Origin: Clostridium aquiflavi
GTDB taxonomy: Bacteria > Bacillota > Clostridia > Clostridiales > Clostridiaceae
Direction of reading: 5' to 3'
DNA length: 64,000 nt
NCBI RefSeq assembly: GCF_031344075.1
Contig: NZ_JAVJAN010000012.1
Location: forward strand, 28,511-92,510
The notes beneath the pieces are model-generated. The model made no database searches, was not told the origin of the DNA, and worked only from the letters and a program-made list of their open reading frames with translations. A program made the position numbers and the translations under genes. The stretch's first letter is position 1. Each line of letters starts with the position of its first letter. This document shows, piece by piece, positions 16,309 to 26,048 of the stretch.

Positions 16309-16629
16309 CTAATCATTTAATTGATCTCCATCATAAGATATCATTCCACCATAAACATTTATAACATCAAATCCTTTTTCTCTTAGATCAATACACACGC
16401 TAGCTGTTCTTGCTCCCGATCTACATATCAAATAATATTCCTTGTTTTTATCTAAGTAATTATCTGCATTATCCAATAAATCATGCATTGGTATGTTTTT
16501 AGACGTCTTAAGACTTCCTACTCTATATTCAAAAGGCTCTCTTATGTCTATCAATTCTATCTTTCCTAATAATTCATCTATTTCACTTACATCTATAGTC
16601 GTTATTTTCTTATTAGTATTTTCATTCAT
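16309..16629 (-). CDS. Rhodanese-like domain protein
   Basis: A single-domain 106-aa rhodanese fold: IDIREPFEYRVGSLKTSKNIPM at the entry and YLICRSGARTASVCIDLREKGF around the catalytic Cys, whose six-residue loop is CRSGAR, followed by NVYGGM. Such proteins carry persulfide sulfur for transfer or detoxification. It lies upstream of the ArsR/NifX-like gene, with terminator and promoter between them, so the two are separate units although a shared sulfur/redox theme is possible. Cytosolic; no signal peptide. Start: AAGGAGG, 10 bp before ATG. Confidence 0.88.
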   Translation of the reverse strand: MNENTNKKITTIDVSEIDELLGKIELIDIREPFEYRVGSLKTSKNIPMHDLLDNADNYLDKNKEYYLICRSGARTASVCIDLREKGFDVINVYGGMISYDGDQLND

Positions 16630-16770
16630 TAAATCTAATCCTCCTTAGTATTTTGCTATGTTTAAAATATCATTGATATTATATATCAATATTCACTTAA
16701 AACAAAGCTAAGTATCTAAGTAACTCTAAATATTTACAATTAAGTTACCTAATGAAAATTATTATTACTT

Positions 16771-16791
16771 AATAATAATAATAATAATAAT
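16771..16791. repeat. (AAT)7 microsatellite
   Basis: Seven tandem AAT units just after the DUF554 stop. With the preceding ATTATTATT run they can form a hairpin on the minus strand that may act as the weak 3' end of that gene. Confidence 0.8.
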
Positions 16792-16799
16792 ATGTAATC

Positions 16800-17498
16800 T
16801 CAAAAAATTCCAAATATTATTGGTATAAATATAGCTGGGATCATGTTTGCAACTTTAATTTTGCTTACCCCAAGTATATTTAATGCTAATCCAATAATTA
16901 AAATACTCCCAACAGAGGACATATTGGATATAATCACATCATTTAATATTGCAGAAAGACTATTTGCTAATACAGTTATTATTCCCTGATAAATAAAAAC
17001 TACTACTGAAGATAACATTACACCTATACCTAATGATGAACTAAAAATAATTGATGATACTCCATCTAATACTGATTTAGCAAATAAAATTGTATGATCA
17101 CCTCTCAAACCACTTTCCAAAGATCCTACTATAGCCATAGCGCCAACACAAAATAATAAACTTGCTGCAACAAATCCTTCTGCAATAGAAACTTCATTTT
17201 TAATTTCTTTTTCATCTACATTTTTATAATTTAATCTATTTGCCATAATTTCTCCCAAATAATTCAATCTTTTGTCAATGTCAATAATTTCTCCTATAAG
17301 TGAACCTATAGCAATACAAAGAATTATTTGTAAAGTATCTTCACCTTTTAAAGCTCCTGATATTCCGATATAAAGTGCACATAAAGCCAACCCACTCATT
17401 ATTGTAGAACTAATTTTTTCAGTTAATTTTCCTTTTAGAAGTAATCCTATTAAACATCCACATATTATAGATATGGAATCTACTATAGTCCCAAACAT
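16800..17498 (-). CDS. DUF554 family membrane protein
   Basis: 232 aa, an integral membrane protein with about six to seven hydrophobic segments (for example ISIICGCLIGLLLKG near the N-terminus, FVAASLLFCVGAMAIVGSLE in the middle and a C-terminal MIPAIFIPIIFGIF). It starts MFGTIVDSISIICG, the usual DUF554 beginning, with GGGGAGAAGGG in front; an ATG 12 codons upstream lacks a site and is rejected. The family is widespread in Firmicutes and has been called a possible transporter, but its function is not established. No partner gene is visible. Confidence 0.85.
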   Translation of the reverse strand: MFGTIVDSISIICGCLIGLLLKGKLTEKISSTIMSGLALCALYIGISGALKGEDTLQIILCIAIGSLIGEIIDIDKRLNYLGEIMANRLNYKNVDEKEIKNEVSIAEGFVAASLLFCVGAMAIVGSLESGLRGDHTILFAKSVLDGVSSIIFSSSLGIGVMLSSVVVFIYQGIITVLANSLSAILNDVIISNMSSVGSILIIGLALNILGVSKIKVANMIPAIFIPIIFGIF

Positions 17499-17679
17499 AT
17501 CCCTTCTCCCCTTACATTTTAATAATTTATTCAAGTATTATACCATAAAATTGTATTTTAATCTTAAATTCACATTTGTATGTTTAACTACAATTACTAA
17601 TCTTTTGAATATAAATTGTTTTTATTAGACATATTAAGCATATGTAATAAATTTAATTAACACAATGAGGTGATTTTTA

Positions 17680-18606
17680 ATGTACAAAAAAGCAAAACTT
17701 AAATTATATATTCCACTGCTATTATTAATTACTATTTTTTCTTCATTCTTTTTAAACTTTAATATAGCTTTAGCATTTAATGAACCAAATAATAAAAGTG
17801 ATGTAAATCTTATAGTTGATAGTTTAAAAAAAGATAAAATTCCCAATAATTTTAGAACTACTTCTAATCTAACAAATATACAAAACAAATCTTCTTTAAA
17901 TTTAAAGGGATTAGAAACTTTAAATACATCCGGAAGTCAACAATTTTCTAAAGATAATTTAGATATTTTAACAAAATCTATAGAAAGTAAACTTCCTATA
18001 TTAATTATTGATTTAAGACAAGAATCTCACGGATTTCTAAATGAATACCCCATTAGTTTTGCAAATGAGAAGAATGATTCTAACTTAGGTCTTAGCAAAG
18101 CAGCAGTTACATTTAAAGAAAAGAAAGATTTAAAAAGTATAAAATTAAATACTCCATTTAACTTTTATAATCATCCAGAAATAAGCGTAATTCCAAAAGA
18201 AGTTTTATCTGAAAAACAAATTACAAAAACTCATTCTTTGAATTATTCAAGAGTTCCAGTAACAGATACAAAGCTACCTACAAATGAGATAATCGACTGT
18301 TTTATAAATATTGTAAAGGAATGTTCAAAAGATAATTGGATACATTTTCATTGCAAAGCAGGATTTGGTAGAACAACTACTTTTATGATTATGTACGATA
18401 TGATGAAAAATTATAAAAATGCTACTTCTGATGAAATTGTAAAAAGACAATTGGCTTTAGCTAGTTTTAATGAAAAAGAAATATCTGAATTTTCATCAAA
18501 TGACCGAGTTAATTTTTTAAATAAATTCTTCAATTATTGTAAAGATACTAATGGAAACTTTGATACAACTTGGAGTTCTTGGTTGAATAACTCTCAAAAG
18601 CATTGA
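17680..18606 (+). CDS. Secreted protein-tyrosine-phosphatase-like phosphatase (PTP-like phytase type)
   Basis: 308 aa with a signal peptide or N-terminal anchor (about 1-33: Lys-rich start, then LYIPLLLLITIFSSFF) and a cysteine-dependent phosphatase domain. The active-site loop HCKAGFGRTT (His224, Cys225, Arg231) is followed by TFMIMYDMM, and RVPVTDTKLP (Asp196) could supply the general acid. This arrangement matches secreted PTP-like inositol polyphosphatases more than protein tyrosine phosphatases. Expected outside the membrane, releasing phosphate from phytate or another phosphoester. It stands alone on the plus strand with GAGGTG before the ATG. Substrate is inferred. Confidence 0.8.
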   Translation: MYKKAKLKLYIPLLLLITIFSSFFLNFNIALAFNEPNNKSDVNLIVDSLKKDKIPNNFRTTSNLTNIQNKSSLNLKGLETLNTSGSQQFSKDNLDILTKSIESKLPILIIDLRQESHGFLNEYPISFANEKNDSNLGLSKAAVTFKEKKDLKSIKLNTPFNFYNHPEISVIPKEVLSEKQITKTHSLNYSRVPVTDTKLPTNEIIDCFINIVKECSKDNWIHFHCKAGFGRTTTFMIMYDMMKNYKNATSDEIVKRQLALASFNEKEISEFSSNDRVNFLNKFFNYCKDTNGNFDTTWSSWLNNSQKH

Positions 18607-18626
18607 TAAATTAATCAATATACTTT

Positions 18627-18670
18627 AATAGGGATATTAGCAATTTAAAAATCTTTCTAATATCTCTATT
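18627..18670 (+). terminator. Bidirectional terminator between the phosphatase and SGNH genes
   Basis: AATAGGGATATTAG and CTAATATCTCTATT pair (one wobble) around 16 nt, with T-rich sequence on both sides. It lies between two convergent genes. Confidence 0.65.
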
Positions 18671-18684
18671 TATTATCTATACTC

Positions 18685-19638
18685 TTATAATTTATAATTT
18701 TCTTTTAAAAATTTTGCTAAATCTAAACTCACTTTATCAGCTCCCCATATATTGGTATGACCTATGTTATTCATATCTTCTTTAAAATCAAAATTAATTT
18801 CACTCATTTTTTTTGACAAAGAATAATTTATAAATGGTATATTATTTTCTTTACTTATAATAGATACTTTATTAAACATAGCAGCATCATCTTTGTACCA
18901 GCCTTCAAAATCATTGCTTGAATAATCATAAGGAGCATTTGTAAATATAAGCTCAAATTCTTTTTCTTTTGATAGTTCAATGAATTTATATAAATATTCT
19001 TTAGATTTAGCTGGTATTTCTCCTATTATATCATTTTCTTGTATACCTTCTATACCGTATCCATACTTTTCACTTCCTGCCTCAAACCCATTTATATCAG
19101 AGTTGCCTGATATATTATACTTTGTATAATCGTACTCTGTTAATTCTCCCCATCTATTGTGATACTTAAAAATAGGAAATATATATGATATATAGTCTTT
19201 AGATGGTGTACAATTAAAAATCGCTTCTAACTTGTTATAAGAAAATTTCATATTATCTAAAACATTTCTAATATATGATTCTTCTCCATATTCATTTTCT
19301 AATCCTAAATAATATAAGTCTAGTATTACTATATCAACATTTTTTTGTGTCTTTAATGCTTCTTTTAATAAATAATAAGTAACGTCTATGGGTTGCCCTC
19401 CAGTGGCATAATTAAAACTAGTTATACCACATTCATTATATAAAACTTTAGGATCTATAGATCCATTCATATGACTAGATCCAAGTAATAATACCTCATA
19501 CTGTTTCTCTTTATTATACAATCCTTCAGTTAATTTTTCTAAATGCCCTGGATATTTAAATATTGGAGATAATATATTTAATATAAAAGCAATTATAAAA
19601 ATCAGTGTAAATCCTTTTATTAAAAACTTTTTAATCAT
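18685..19638 (-). CDS. SGNH-hydrolase-like partner of the O-acyltransferase (AlgJ/DltD type)
   Basis: 317 aa: one N-terminal membrane anchor (about 5-27), then an extracytoplasmic domain with YEVLLLGSSHMNGSIDPKVLY (serine nucleophile block near residue 54) and a late NNIGHTNIWGADKV block holding the likely catalytic His. Proteins of this type work with MBOAT membrane acyltransferases to put acetyl or other acyl groups on wall polymers or exopolysaccharides. It starts 9 bp after the MBOAT gene stops, so the two form an operon. The polymer modified is not revealed by neighbours. Confidence 0.8.
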   Translation of the reverse strand: MIKKFLIKGFTLIFIIAFILNILSPIFKYPGHLEKLTEGLYNKEKQYEVLLLGSSHMNGSIDPKVLYNECGITSFNYATGGQPIDVTYYLLKEALKTQKNVDIVILDLYYLGLENEYGEESYIRNVLDNMKFSYNKLEAIFNCTPSKDYISYIFPIFKYHNRWGELTEYDYTKYNISGNSDINGFEAGSEKYGYGIEGIQENDIIGEIPAKSKEYLYKFIELSKEKEFELIFTNAPYDYSSNDFEGWYKDDAAMFNKVSIISKENNIPFINYSLSKKMSEINFDFKEDMNNIGHTNIWGADKVSLDLAKFLKENYKL

Positions 19639-19647
19639 ATTAACCTC

Positions 19648-21138
19648 CTAAAATTGAAAATATATAAATTGCTGTGCACTATAACCTGAACCATAAACCC
19701 CGAATATGCAAATTATTATAATTACAGAAATGTACATAGCCCCTCTAAAAACAAAATTTTGCGTAGAAAAAATTTCTATTAAATTCTCTTTTTCTTGTAA
19801 ATTATCCATAAATATTACTATAACTATTCCTATAATAGCCATAATAAACTCATATGAACTTAATCCTAAATTATATAAACTTTGATCACTTAATACCCAA
19901 GGATTATATACAAATAAGTTATTTAATATTATCTTTATATCACTAAAAGAATTAGCTCTAAAAAATATCCATGCAAAATTAACCAGTATAAAGGTTATTA
20001 ATATTTGTGATAATTTAAAGCTGAATATATCTGTTCTTATATTATATTTATGTATTATTTTATTTTTTATAGGCTTAATTATGTCACCTATAACTTGATA
20101 AATACCATGTAGTGTACCCCATATTACAAAATTCAGTGATGCTCCATGCCATAATCCGCTTGCTAAAAACACACTCATAATATTTAAATATGTTCTAAAT
20201 TTACCTTTTCTATTCCCACCTAATGGTATATATAAATAATCTCTAAACCATGAACTTAAAGTTATATGCCACCTTTTCCAAAAGTCTTTTATAGATTTTG
20301 CTAAATATGGTTGCTTAAAATTTTCTGAAAGTTCAAATCCCATTACTTGCGCTGATCCTATTGCTATATCAGAATAAGATGAAAAATCACAGTATATTTC
20401 AAAAGTAAAAAATAAAGTTGCAATTATAAATTGAAATCCGAAATACTCATTTGGTGCATTATAAACCGTATTAACTAAAATAGCCAATCTATCTGCAATA
20501 AATATTTTCTTAAAAAATCCCCATAGCATTTTTATAAGACCATTTTTTACTCTGTAGTAATCAAATTCATACACTTCGTTAAACTGTGGAAGTAATTTTT
20601 TAGATTTCTCTATAGGACCTGCCACTAACTGTGGAAAAAACGATACAAACAACGCATATTTACCTAGATTTTTTTCTGCTTTAATATCCCCTCTATATAC
20701 ATCTACTGTATAACTTAAAGCTTGAAAAGTATAAAAAGATATTCCAACAGGTAAGAGTACATCAAAATTCGGAAATTTAATTATAAAATCAATAGTTGTT
20801 CCTAATCTAACTATAATGTTTGTAAAAAAATTATAATATTTAAATAAAAATAGTATTCCTAGGTTAATAACAAAACTTAATATAATCCACAACTTTTTTA
20901 TATCTTTAGCTTTTTTTACATCTTTTACTGTATTATTTGTTCTTTCAATTAATATTCCACTTAAATATGTAACTATAGTTGATAATCCTATTAAAATTGC
21001 ATATTTAGGATTCCAACACATGTAAAAATAATAACTAGAAAATAATAACCATATCCATCTTATCTTAAATGGAATAAGAAAATATAACATAGTTACTATA
21101 GGAAAAAACACTAAAAAGTGTATTGAATTAAATGACAT
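19648..21138 (-). CDS. MBOAT family membrane O-acyltransferase (DltB/AlgI type)
   Basis: 496 aa, about ten membrane segments. Family markers: FVSFFPQLVAGPIE, FEIYCDFSSYSDIAIGSA, FKQPYLAKSIKDFWKRWHITLSSWFRDYLYIPLGGNRKG split over several segments, and the catalytic region GLWHG (His331) with GTLHG (His344). It carries acyl groups across the membrane for transfer to an external polymer with its SGNH partner. No alginate, teichoic acid D-alanylation (dltA/dltC) or capsule genes lie next to it, so this is a stand-alone two-gene acylation unit. Confidence 0.9.
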   Translation of the reverse strand: MSFNSIHFLVFFPIVTMLYFLIPFKIRWIWLLFSSYYFYMCWNPKYAILIGLSTIVTYLSGILIERTNNTVKDVKKAKDIKKLWIILSFVINLGILFLFKYYNFFTNIIVRLGTTIDFIIKFPNFDVLLPVGISFYTFQALSYTVDVYRGDIKAEKNLGKYALFVSFFPQLVAGPIEKSKKLLPQFNEVYEFDYYRVKNGLIKMLWGFFKKIFIADRLAILVNTVYNAPNEYFGFQFIIATLFFTFEIYCDFSSYSDIAIGSAQVMGFELSENFKQPYLAKSIKDFWKRWHITLSSWFRDYLYIPLGGNRKGKFRTYLNIMSVFLASGLWHGASLNFVIWGTLHGIYQVIGDIIKPIKNKIIHKYNIRTDIFSFKLSQILITFILVNFAWIFFRANSFSDIKIILNNLFVYNPWVLSDQSLYNLGLSSYEFIMAIIGIVIVIFMDNLQEKENLIEIFSTQNFVFRGAMYISVIIIICIFGVYGSGYSAQQFIYFQF

Positions 21139-21234
21139 ATTCTATATCCCTCGCTTTATTAATCTCTATATATTATTATTTTTTCCTTAATACTAGCTTA
21201 ATAAACAAAGTTTTTGAATTATATTTGCAATAAA

Positions 21235-21276
21235 AAAGCCTATCATAATAATTATTTTTATTATGATAGACTTTTG
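21235..21276 (-). terminator. Terminator after aspS
   Basis: AAGCCTATCATAATAA pairs with TTATTATGATAGACTT around a short loop; the minus-strand 3' side carries six U. It lies about 25 bp after the aspS stop. Confidence 0.85.
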
Positions 21277-21298
21277 TTTTTTATTATTTTAAATTTTA

Positions 21299-23098
21299 TT
21301 ATTCTTGTTCTTGTTTTTCTTGTTTTGGAAGTATTCCAATTCCAAGCTCAGTTAATTGTTTTTCATCAGCTATATTTGGAGCTTCACTTAAGTAACAATA
21401 TGCATTTTGATTTTTAGGGAATGCAATAACATCTTTGATGTTTTCTGTTCCAGCTAAGAACATTATCATTCTATCAAGACCAAATGCTAAACCGCCATGT
21501 GGTGGTGGACCAAATTTAAATGCTTGTAATAAGAATCCAAATCTTTCCCATGCTTGTTCTTCAGTAAATCCTAATGCTTTAAACATTCTTTGTTGAAGTT
21601 CCATATCATGAATTCTTATAGAACCTCCACCTAATTCTTCACCATTTAATACTAAGTCATATGCCTTAGATCTTACTTTACCAGGATCTGATTCAAGGAA
21701 TTCTAAATCTTCTTCCATTGGTGCTGTAAATGGATGATGGCAAGCTGTATATCTTTCCTCTTCTTCACTATATTCAAATAGTGGGAATTCAGTAATCCAT
21801 GTGAAGTTAAATTCATTTTTATCTTTTATTAACTCAAATTGTTTAGCAAGCTCTAATCTTAAAGCTCCTAAGCTTTGGAATACTACAGATTCTTTATCTG
21901 CTACTATTAAAATAGCATCTCCAGTTTCTGCTCCCATAGTTTCTATAATTGAATTTGTAACATCGTCAGTTAGGAATTTAGCTATTGAAGATTTAACACC
22001 ATCTTCTTTAAGTTGGATCCAAGCAAGGCCCTTAGCTTTATAAGTCTTAACAAATTCTCCAAGCTTATCAAGTGGTTTTCTACCTAGTGTAGCTCCACCC
22101 TTTAGGCATAATGCTCTAACACTTCCACCAGCTTCTATGGCAGATTTAAATACAACAAAATCCATATCTTTAACGTCTTCTGTTATATTAGTTATTTCCA
22201 TACCAAATCTTAAATCTGGTTTATCTGAGCCGTATTTTTCCATAGCATCTTTAAATGTCATTCTCTTAATTGGAAGTTTAACATCTACTCCAGCTACTTC
22301 TTTAAATACGTGAGCTATTAAGCCTTCATTTAATGCCATTATATCATCTTGTTCTACAAAGCTTAATTCCATATCTACTTGAGTAAATTCTGGTTGCCTA
22401 TTAGCTCTTAAATCTTCATCTCTAAAACATTTAACTATTTGATAATATTTATCGAATCCAGACACCATTAATAATTGTTTAAATATTTGTGGTGATTGTG
22501 GAAGAGCATAAAACATACCTGGATAGTTTCTTGAAGGTACTAAGTAATCTCTAGCTCCTTCTGGAGTACTCTTTGTAAGCATTGGAGTTTCTACATCTAA
22601 GAAATCATTTTTTTCTAAGTAATCACGAATAGACTTCGTAGTTTTACTTCTAATTTCAAAGATTCTATGCATATCTGGTCTTCTTAAATCTAAATATCTA
22701 TATTTTAATCTAATATTTTCAGCTGCATCTAAGTTTTCTTTTATATATATTGGTGGTGTTTCTGATTCAGAAAGAATCTTTAATGATTCACATTTCAATT
22801 CAACAAAACCAGTAGGCATGTTTTCATTAACACTTTCTCTTTTTACAACTTCTCCAGTTACTGCAATACAGTATTCTGGTCTAACGCCTTTTGCCTTTTC
22901 AAAAGCTTCAACATTTATTTCTTCACCAAAAACAACTTGCATGATACCTGTTTTATCTCTTAAATCAATAAAATCAAGACCTCCAAGTTTTCTATTTCTT
23001 TGAACCCATCCCATTAATGTAATCTTTTGACCTACATGTTCTTCTCTAGGTTCGCCGCACATCATCGTACGCTTTAAGCCATTTAAAGCTTCACCCAT
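21299..23098 (-). CDS. aspS: Aspartyl-tRNA synthetase
   Basis: Charges tRNA-Asp (or Asp/Asn). Class II bacterial-type enzyme: an N-terminal anticodon-binding OB fold (VGQKITLMGWVQRNRKLGGLDFIDLRDKTG), motif 2 (FRDEDLRANRQPEFTQVDMELSF), the bacterial GAD insertion, and a C-terminal motif 3 (GLAFGLDRMIMFLAG). An ATG two codons further upstream is only 2 bp from AGGAGG, while the one at 23098 is 8 bp from it, so the latter is chosen (599 aa). It follows hisS after about 225 bp, the usual hisS-aspS order of Firmicutes. Whether gatCAB makes it non-discriminating cannot be told. Confidence 0.97.
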   Translation of the reverse strand: MGEALNGLKRTMMCGEPREEHVGQKITLMGWVQRNRKLGGLDFIDLRDKTGIMQVVFGEEINVEAFEKAKGVRPEYCIAVTGEVVKRESVNENMPTGFVELKCESLKILSESETPPIYIKENLDAAENIRLKYRYLDLRRPDMHRIFEIRSKTTKSIRDYLEKNDFLDVETPMLTKSTPEGARDYLVPSRNYPGMFYALPQSPQIFKQLLMVSGFDKYYQIVKCFRDEDLRANRQPEFTQVDMELSFVEQDDIMALNEGLIAHVFKEVAGVDVKLPIKRMTFKDAMEKYGSDKPDLRFGMEITNITEDVKDMDFVVFKSAIEAGGSVRALCLKGGATLGRKPLDKLGEFVKTYKAKGLAWIQLKEDGVKSSIAKFLTDDVTNSIIETMGAETGDAILIVADKESVVFQSLGALRLELAKQFELIKDKNEFNFTWITEFPLFEYSEEEERYTACHHPFTAPMEEDLEFLESDPGKVRSKAYDLVLNGEELGGGSIRIHDMELQQRMFKALGFTEEQAWERFGFLLQAFKFGPPPHGGLAFGLDRMIMFLAGTENIKDVIAFPKNQNAYCYLSEAPNIADEKQLTELGIGILPKQEKQEQE

Positions 23099-23323
23099 TT
23101 TCATTTCCTCCTAACACTTTTCCAATATACAATACATTAAATATAATTTATATATTGTATATAATCTTTTTGCACATATTTATTTTTGTGCATATATTTG
23201 TTATGAATCTAATTAAATATTATATTTAGGCTACATTCTAAGCAACTGAATATATTATAAATATCAAGTAATTTTATGCTTAATTGACACTTATAATATA
23301 ATCAGAGTTTCAAAACATAGCAA

Positions 23324-24577
23324 TTATTTAACTATTTTTTGTATTTCTTCTATATTATCTAATGAAAGATTAAATATTTCTCCATCTTCCATTCTCTTTA
23401 AATTAATTTGATTATTTTGTAATTCATCTTCACCTAATATAGTAGTGAATTTAGATCCAATTTTATTAGCATATTTCATTTCTGCTTTTATACTTCTTCC
23501 CATATGATTAATTTCACATTTAACGCCTAAACTTCTTAAATCATGAGCTAACTTGAATGCATATTTTTTTTCTGCATCTCCTCTTGCTCCAATATATAAA
23601 TCTACCATATTTTCATTAGGGATCTCAATGCCTTCATTTTCAAGAGTCATTATTATTCTTTCTTCACCTATAGCAAAACCTACTGCTGGCATTTCAGGGC
23701 CACCAAGTTCTTCTACAAGTTTATCATATCTTCCACCACCACATACTGTGAAATCATCATTTATTATTTCAAAAATTGTCTTTGTATAATAATCTAGACC
23801 TCTTACTATGCCTTGATCTACTACATAAGAAATTCCTAAAATATCTAAATGCTCTTTTACTTTATTAAAATGTGTTTCACACTCTTCACATACATAATCT
23901 AAAATTTGTGGAGCATTCTTTGTAATTTCATGACATTTTCTTTCCTTACAATCTAAAATTCTCATAGGATTTTTTTCAAATCTACTTTTACATGTGTCGC
24001 AAAGATTTTCATAATTTTCTTCTAAGAATTTTTTTAATGCTTCATTATATTTAGCTCTACAAGTTGGACATCCTAAATTATTAATATGTAAACTTAAGCT
24101 CTTTAAGCCTAATTTACTTAAAGTATCCATAGCGACCTTTATTGCTTCAACATCCATTGTAGGTTCTTTAGATCCAAATATTTCAATTCCACATTGATGA
24201 AATTGTCTAAGTCTTCCCTTTTGAACATTTTCATATCTGAAAGTTGGTGTTATATAAAATAATTTTGTAGGTTGAGCTTCGTTAAATAATCTATTTTCAA
24301 TAAAAGCTCTAACTGCTGGTGCAGTTCCTTCTGGCTTTAAAGTTACACTTCTATTTCCTTTATCATTAAAAGTATACATTTCCTTTTGAACTATATCAGT
24401 AGTATCTCCAACCCCTCTTAAAAATAGTTCTGTATGCTCAAACATAGGTGTCCTAATTTCTCTTATTCCATAAGCCTTTACTATATCTCTAAATGTATTT
24501 TCTACATAATGCCACTTATAAGCATCCTGTGGTAACATGTCTTTAGTACCTTTCGGTGCTTGCATTTCCATTGCCAT
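23324..24577 (-). CDS. hisS: Histidyl-tRNA synthetase
   Basis: Charges tRNA-His. Class II enzyme of 417 aa with PKGTKDMLP at the N-terminus, motif 2 FRYENVQKGRLRQFHQCGIEIFG, the His-specific GLDYYTKTIFEI and motif 3 with AVGFAIGEERI, then the C-terminal anticodon-binding domain (about 325-417). A CxxC...CxxC set (CPTCRAKY, CDTCKSRF, CEECETHF) in the insertion domain may bind zinc. AAGGAGG lies 7 bp before the ATG. No T-box leader was recognised upstream of hisS or aspS. Confidence 0.97.
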   Translation of the reverse strand: MAMEMQAPKGTKDMLPQDAYKWHYVENTFRDIVKAYGIREIRTPMFEHTELFLRGVGDTTDIVQKEMYTFNDKGNRSVTLKPEGTAPAVRAFIENRLFNEAQPTKLFYITPTFRYENVQKGRLRQFHQCGIEIFGSKEPTMDVEAIKVAMDTLSKLGLKSLSLHINNLGCPTCRAKYNEALKKFLEENYENLCDTCKSRFEKNPMRILDCKERKCHEITKNAPQILDYVCEECETHFNKVKEHLDILGISYVVDQGIVRGLDYYTKTIFEIINDDFTVCGGGRYDKLVEELGGPEMPAVGFAIGEERIIMTLENEGIEIPNENMVDLYIGARGDAEKKYAFKLAHDLRSLGVKCEINHMGRSIKAEMKYANKIGSKFTTILGEDELQNNQINLKRMEDGEIFNLSLDNIEEIQKIVK

Positions 24578-24617
24578 AATTCATCCTCCTTATTTAAACA
24601 TAAAATTATTAATTCAT

Positions 24618-26039
24618 CTAATATAGTGTATTTAATAATTTTATCTTCTTATCAATCATTTCATCTACTCTATTAACATATTCTCTAATGTCTTTTAGAT
24701 TAGCAAATCTTTCAATTCTATCTTCATCTAGAAATATTATTTTACTAACAGCATCTGCCCCTAAAGCAATTACTGTTTGCTTTTCTTCAATCATTTCTAT
24801 ATTGTAGACACATTCTTTGCCCTTTTTAGCATATCCTACATTCTCCATATTTCCAATCATATTTTTTTGTCTGTACATATAATATGGTGAAATATCTAGA
24901 TGTTTTGCTAAATTCCTACTTTCTTCATACATTTTTATTATCTCTTCTTGTTTCGGAATGTCAAGTCCCTTTTTCAAGATAAAGTTTTCATACATTCTAG
25001 AACCTCTTTTTAAACAAAGCCCATGAACGGTAATACTATCAGGATTTAATTTTATTAATTCATCCCTAGTTTTTATTAATTCTTCATGACCTTCACCTGG
25101 TAATCCTATTATTATATCCATGTTAATATCATCAAATCCAAGTTCTCTTGCCATCTTAAACTTTTCTTTTATATCATCTACAGTATGATTTCTACCTATT
25201 AATTTTAATGTCTCATCATTCATAGTTTGTGGATTTATACTTATTCTAGTAACATCATACTCTTTCATTGTTTGCAACTTATCTAAAGTTATAGTATCTG
25301 GCCTTCCACATTCAACAGTAAATTCTTTAATGTTTTTTTCTTTAACAAATCCATTATATATTTCAGTCATAACAGATTTGAATTGTTCATCATCTACTGA
25401 AGTTGGTGTTCCGCCACCAAAATAAACCGTTTCTATTTCTAAATTCTTTTCTTTTACATATGAACTAATACCTTTAATTTCTTTAATTAAAGCCTCTAAA
25501 TAAGGTTCAACCATTTTTTTATTTCCAACTATAGAATTAGATGTAAATGAACAATATAAACATTTAGTTGGACAAAAAGCCATGCCTATATAAATAGAAA
25601 TTTTATCTTGTTTCTTATTTACAAACTTCTCTTCTGATTTAGCAACTTCTAAACATATTTTCGCTTTATCTTCATATGCTAAATAATCATTTTTAAATAT
25701 ATCCATGATTTCTTCTTCATTTTTGCCTTCTTGTATTAGCTTTAATGCTATTTTAGATGGTCTAATTCCTATTAAAATTCCCCATGGATATTCATCTTTT
25801 GTTATTTCCTTTAAGCAAGAAAAAACGAACCTTCTAAGAGATTGTTTTATATTATCTCCTAAAGATTCTTCTTTCACATATTCCTCATGGGAAAATCTCA
25901 TGATTTTATCATCAATATAAAAAGAATAATTGTATTCGTCATCTAAAAACTTAATCTCACTTAAAGGAAAATATATATTGAATAATTGGTATACATCATA
26001 TCTATACTTTAAGTTATTTAAATTAATTTTAATTTCCAT
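24618..26039 (-). CDS. hemZ: Radical SAM coproporphyrinogen III dehydrogenase-like protein HemZ
   Basis: 473 aa. An N-terminal extension of about 160 residues is followed by a radical SAM core with GMAFCPTKCLYCSFTS (CxxxCxxC cluster ligands), YFGGGTPTSVDDEQ and the GLPGEGHEEL region, matching the oxygen-independent coproporphyrinogen oxidase (HemN/HemZ) family. The HemZ branch is typically found in this place beside hisS and the MBL hydrolase gene in clostridia. Many clostridia lack a full heme pathway, so the substrate may be another porphyrin. Start: AGGGAGA before ATG, 9 bp after the MBL hydrolase gene. Confidence 0.88.
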   Translation of the reverse strand: MEIKINLNNLKYRYDVYQLFNIYFPLSEIKFLDDEYNYSFYIDDKIMRFSHEEYVKEESLGDNIKQSLRRFVFSCLKEITKDEYPWGILIGIRPSKIALKLIQEGKNEEEIMDIFKNDYLAYEDKAKICLEVAKSEEKFVNKKQDKISIYIGMAFCPTKCLYCSFTSNSIVGNKKMVEPYLEALIKEIKGISSYVKEKNLEIETVYFGGGTPTSVDDEQFKSVMTEIYNGFVKEKNIKEFTVECGRPDTITLDKLQTMKEYDVTRISINPQTMNDETLKLIGRNHTVDDIKEKFKMARELGFDDINMDIIIGLPGEGHEELIKTRDELIKLNPDSITVHGLCLKRGSRMYENFILKKGLDIPKQEEIIKMYEESRNLAKHLDISPYYMYRQKNMIGNMENVGYAKKGKECVYNIEMIEEKQTVIALGADAVSKIIFLDEDRIERFANLKDIREYVNRVDEMIDKKIKLLNTLY

Positions 26040-26048
26040 ATCTTCTCC

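Noticed and set aside
16771..16793. CRISPR-like or mobile repeat at the AAT run
   Set aside because: It is a simple trinucleotide microsatellite without spacers or flanking repeats.
23099..23323. T-box leader before aspS
   Set aside because: No T-box sequence, specifier stem or terminator pair was found, only AT-rich dyads such as TGCACA/TGTGCA and ATACAATA/TATTGTAT.
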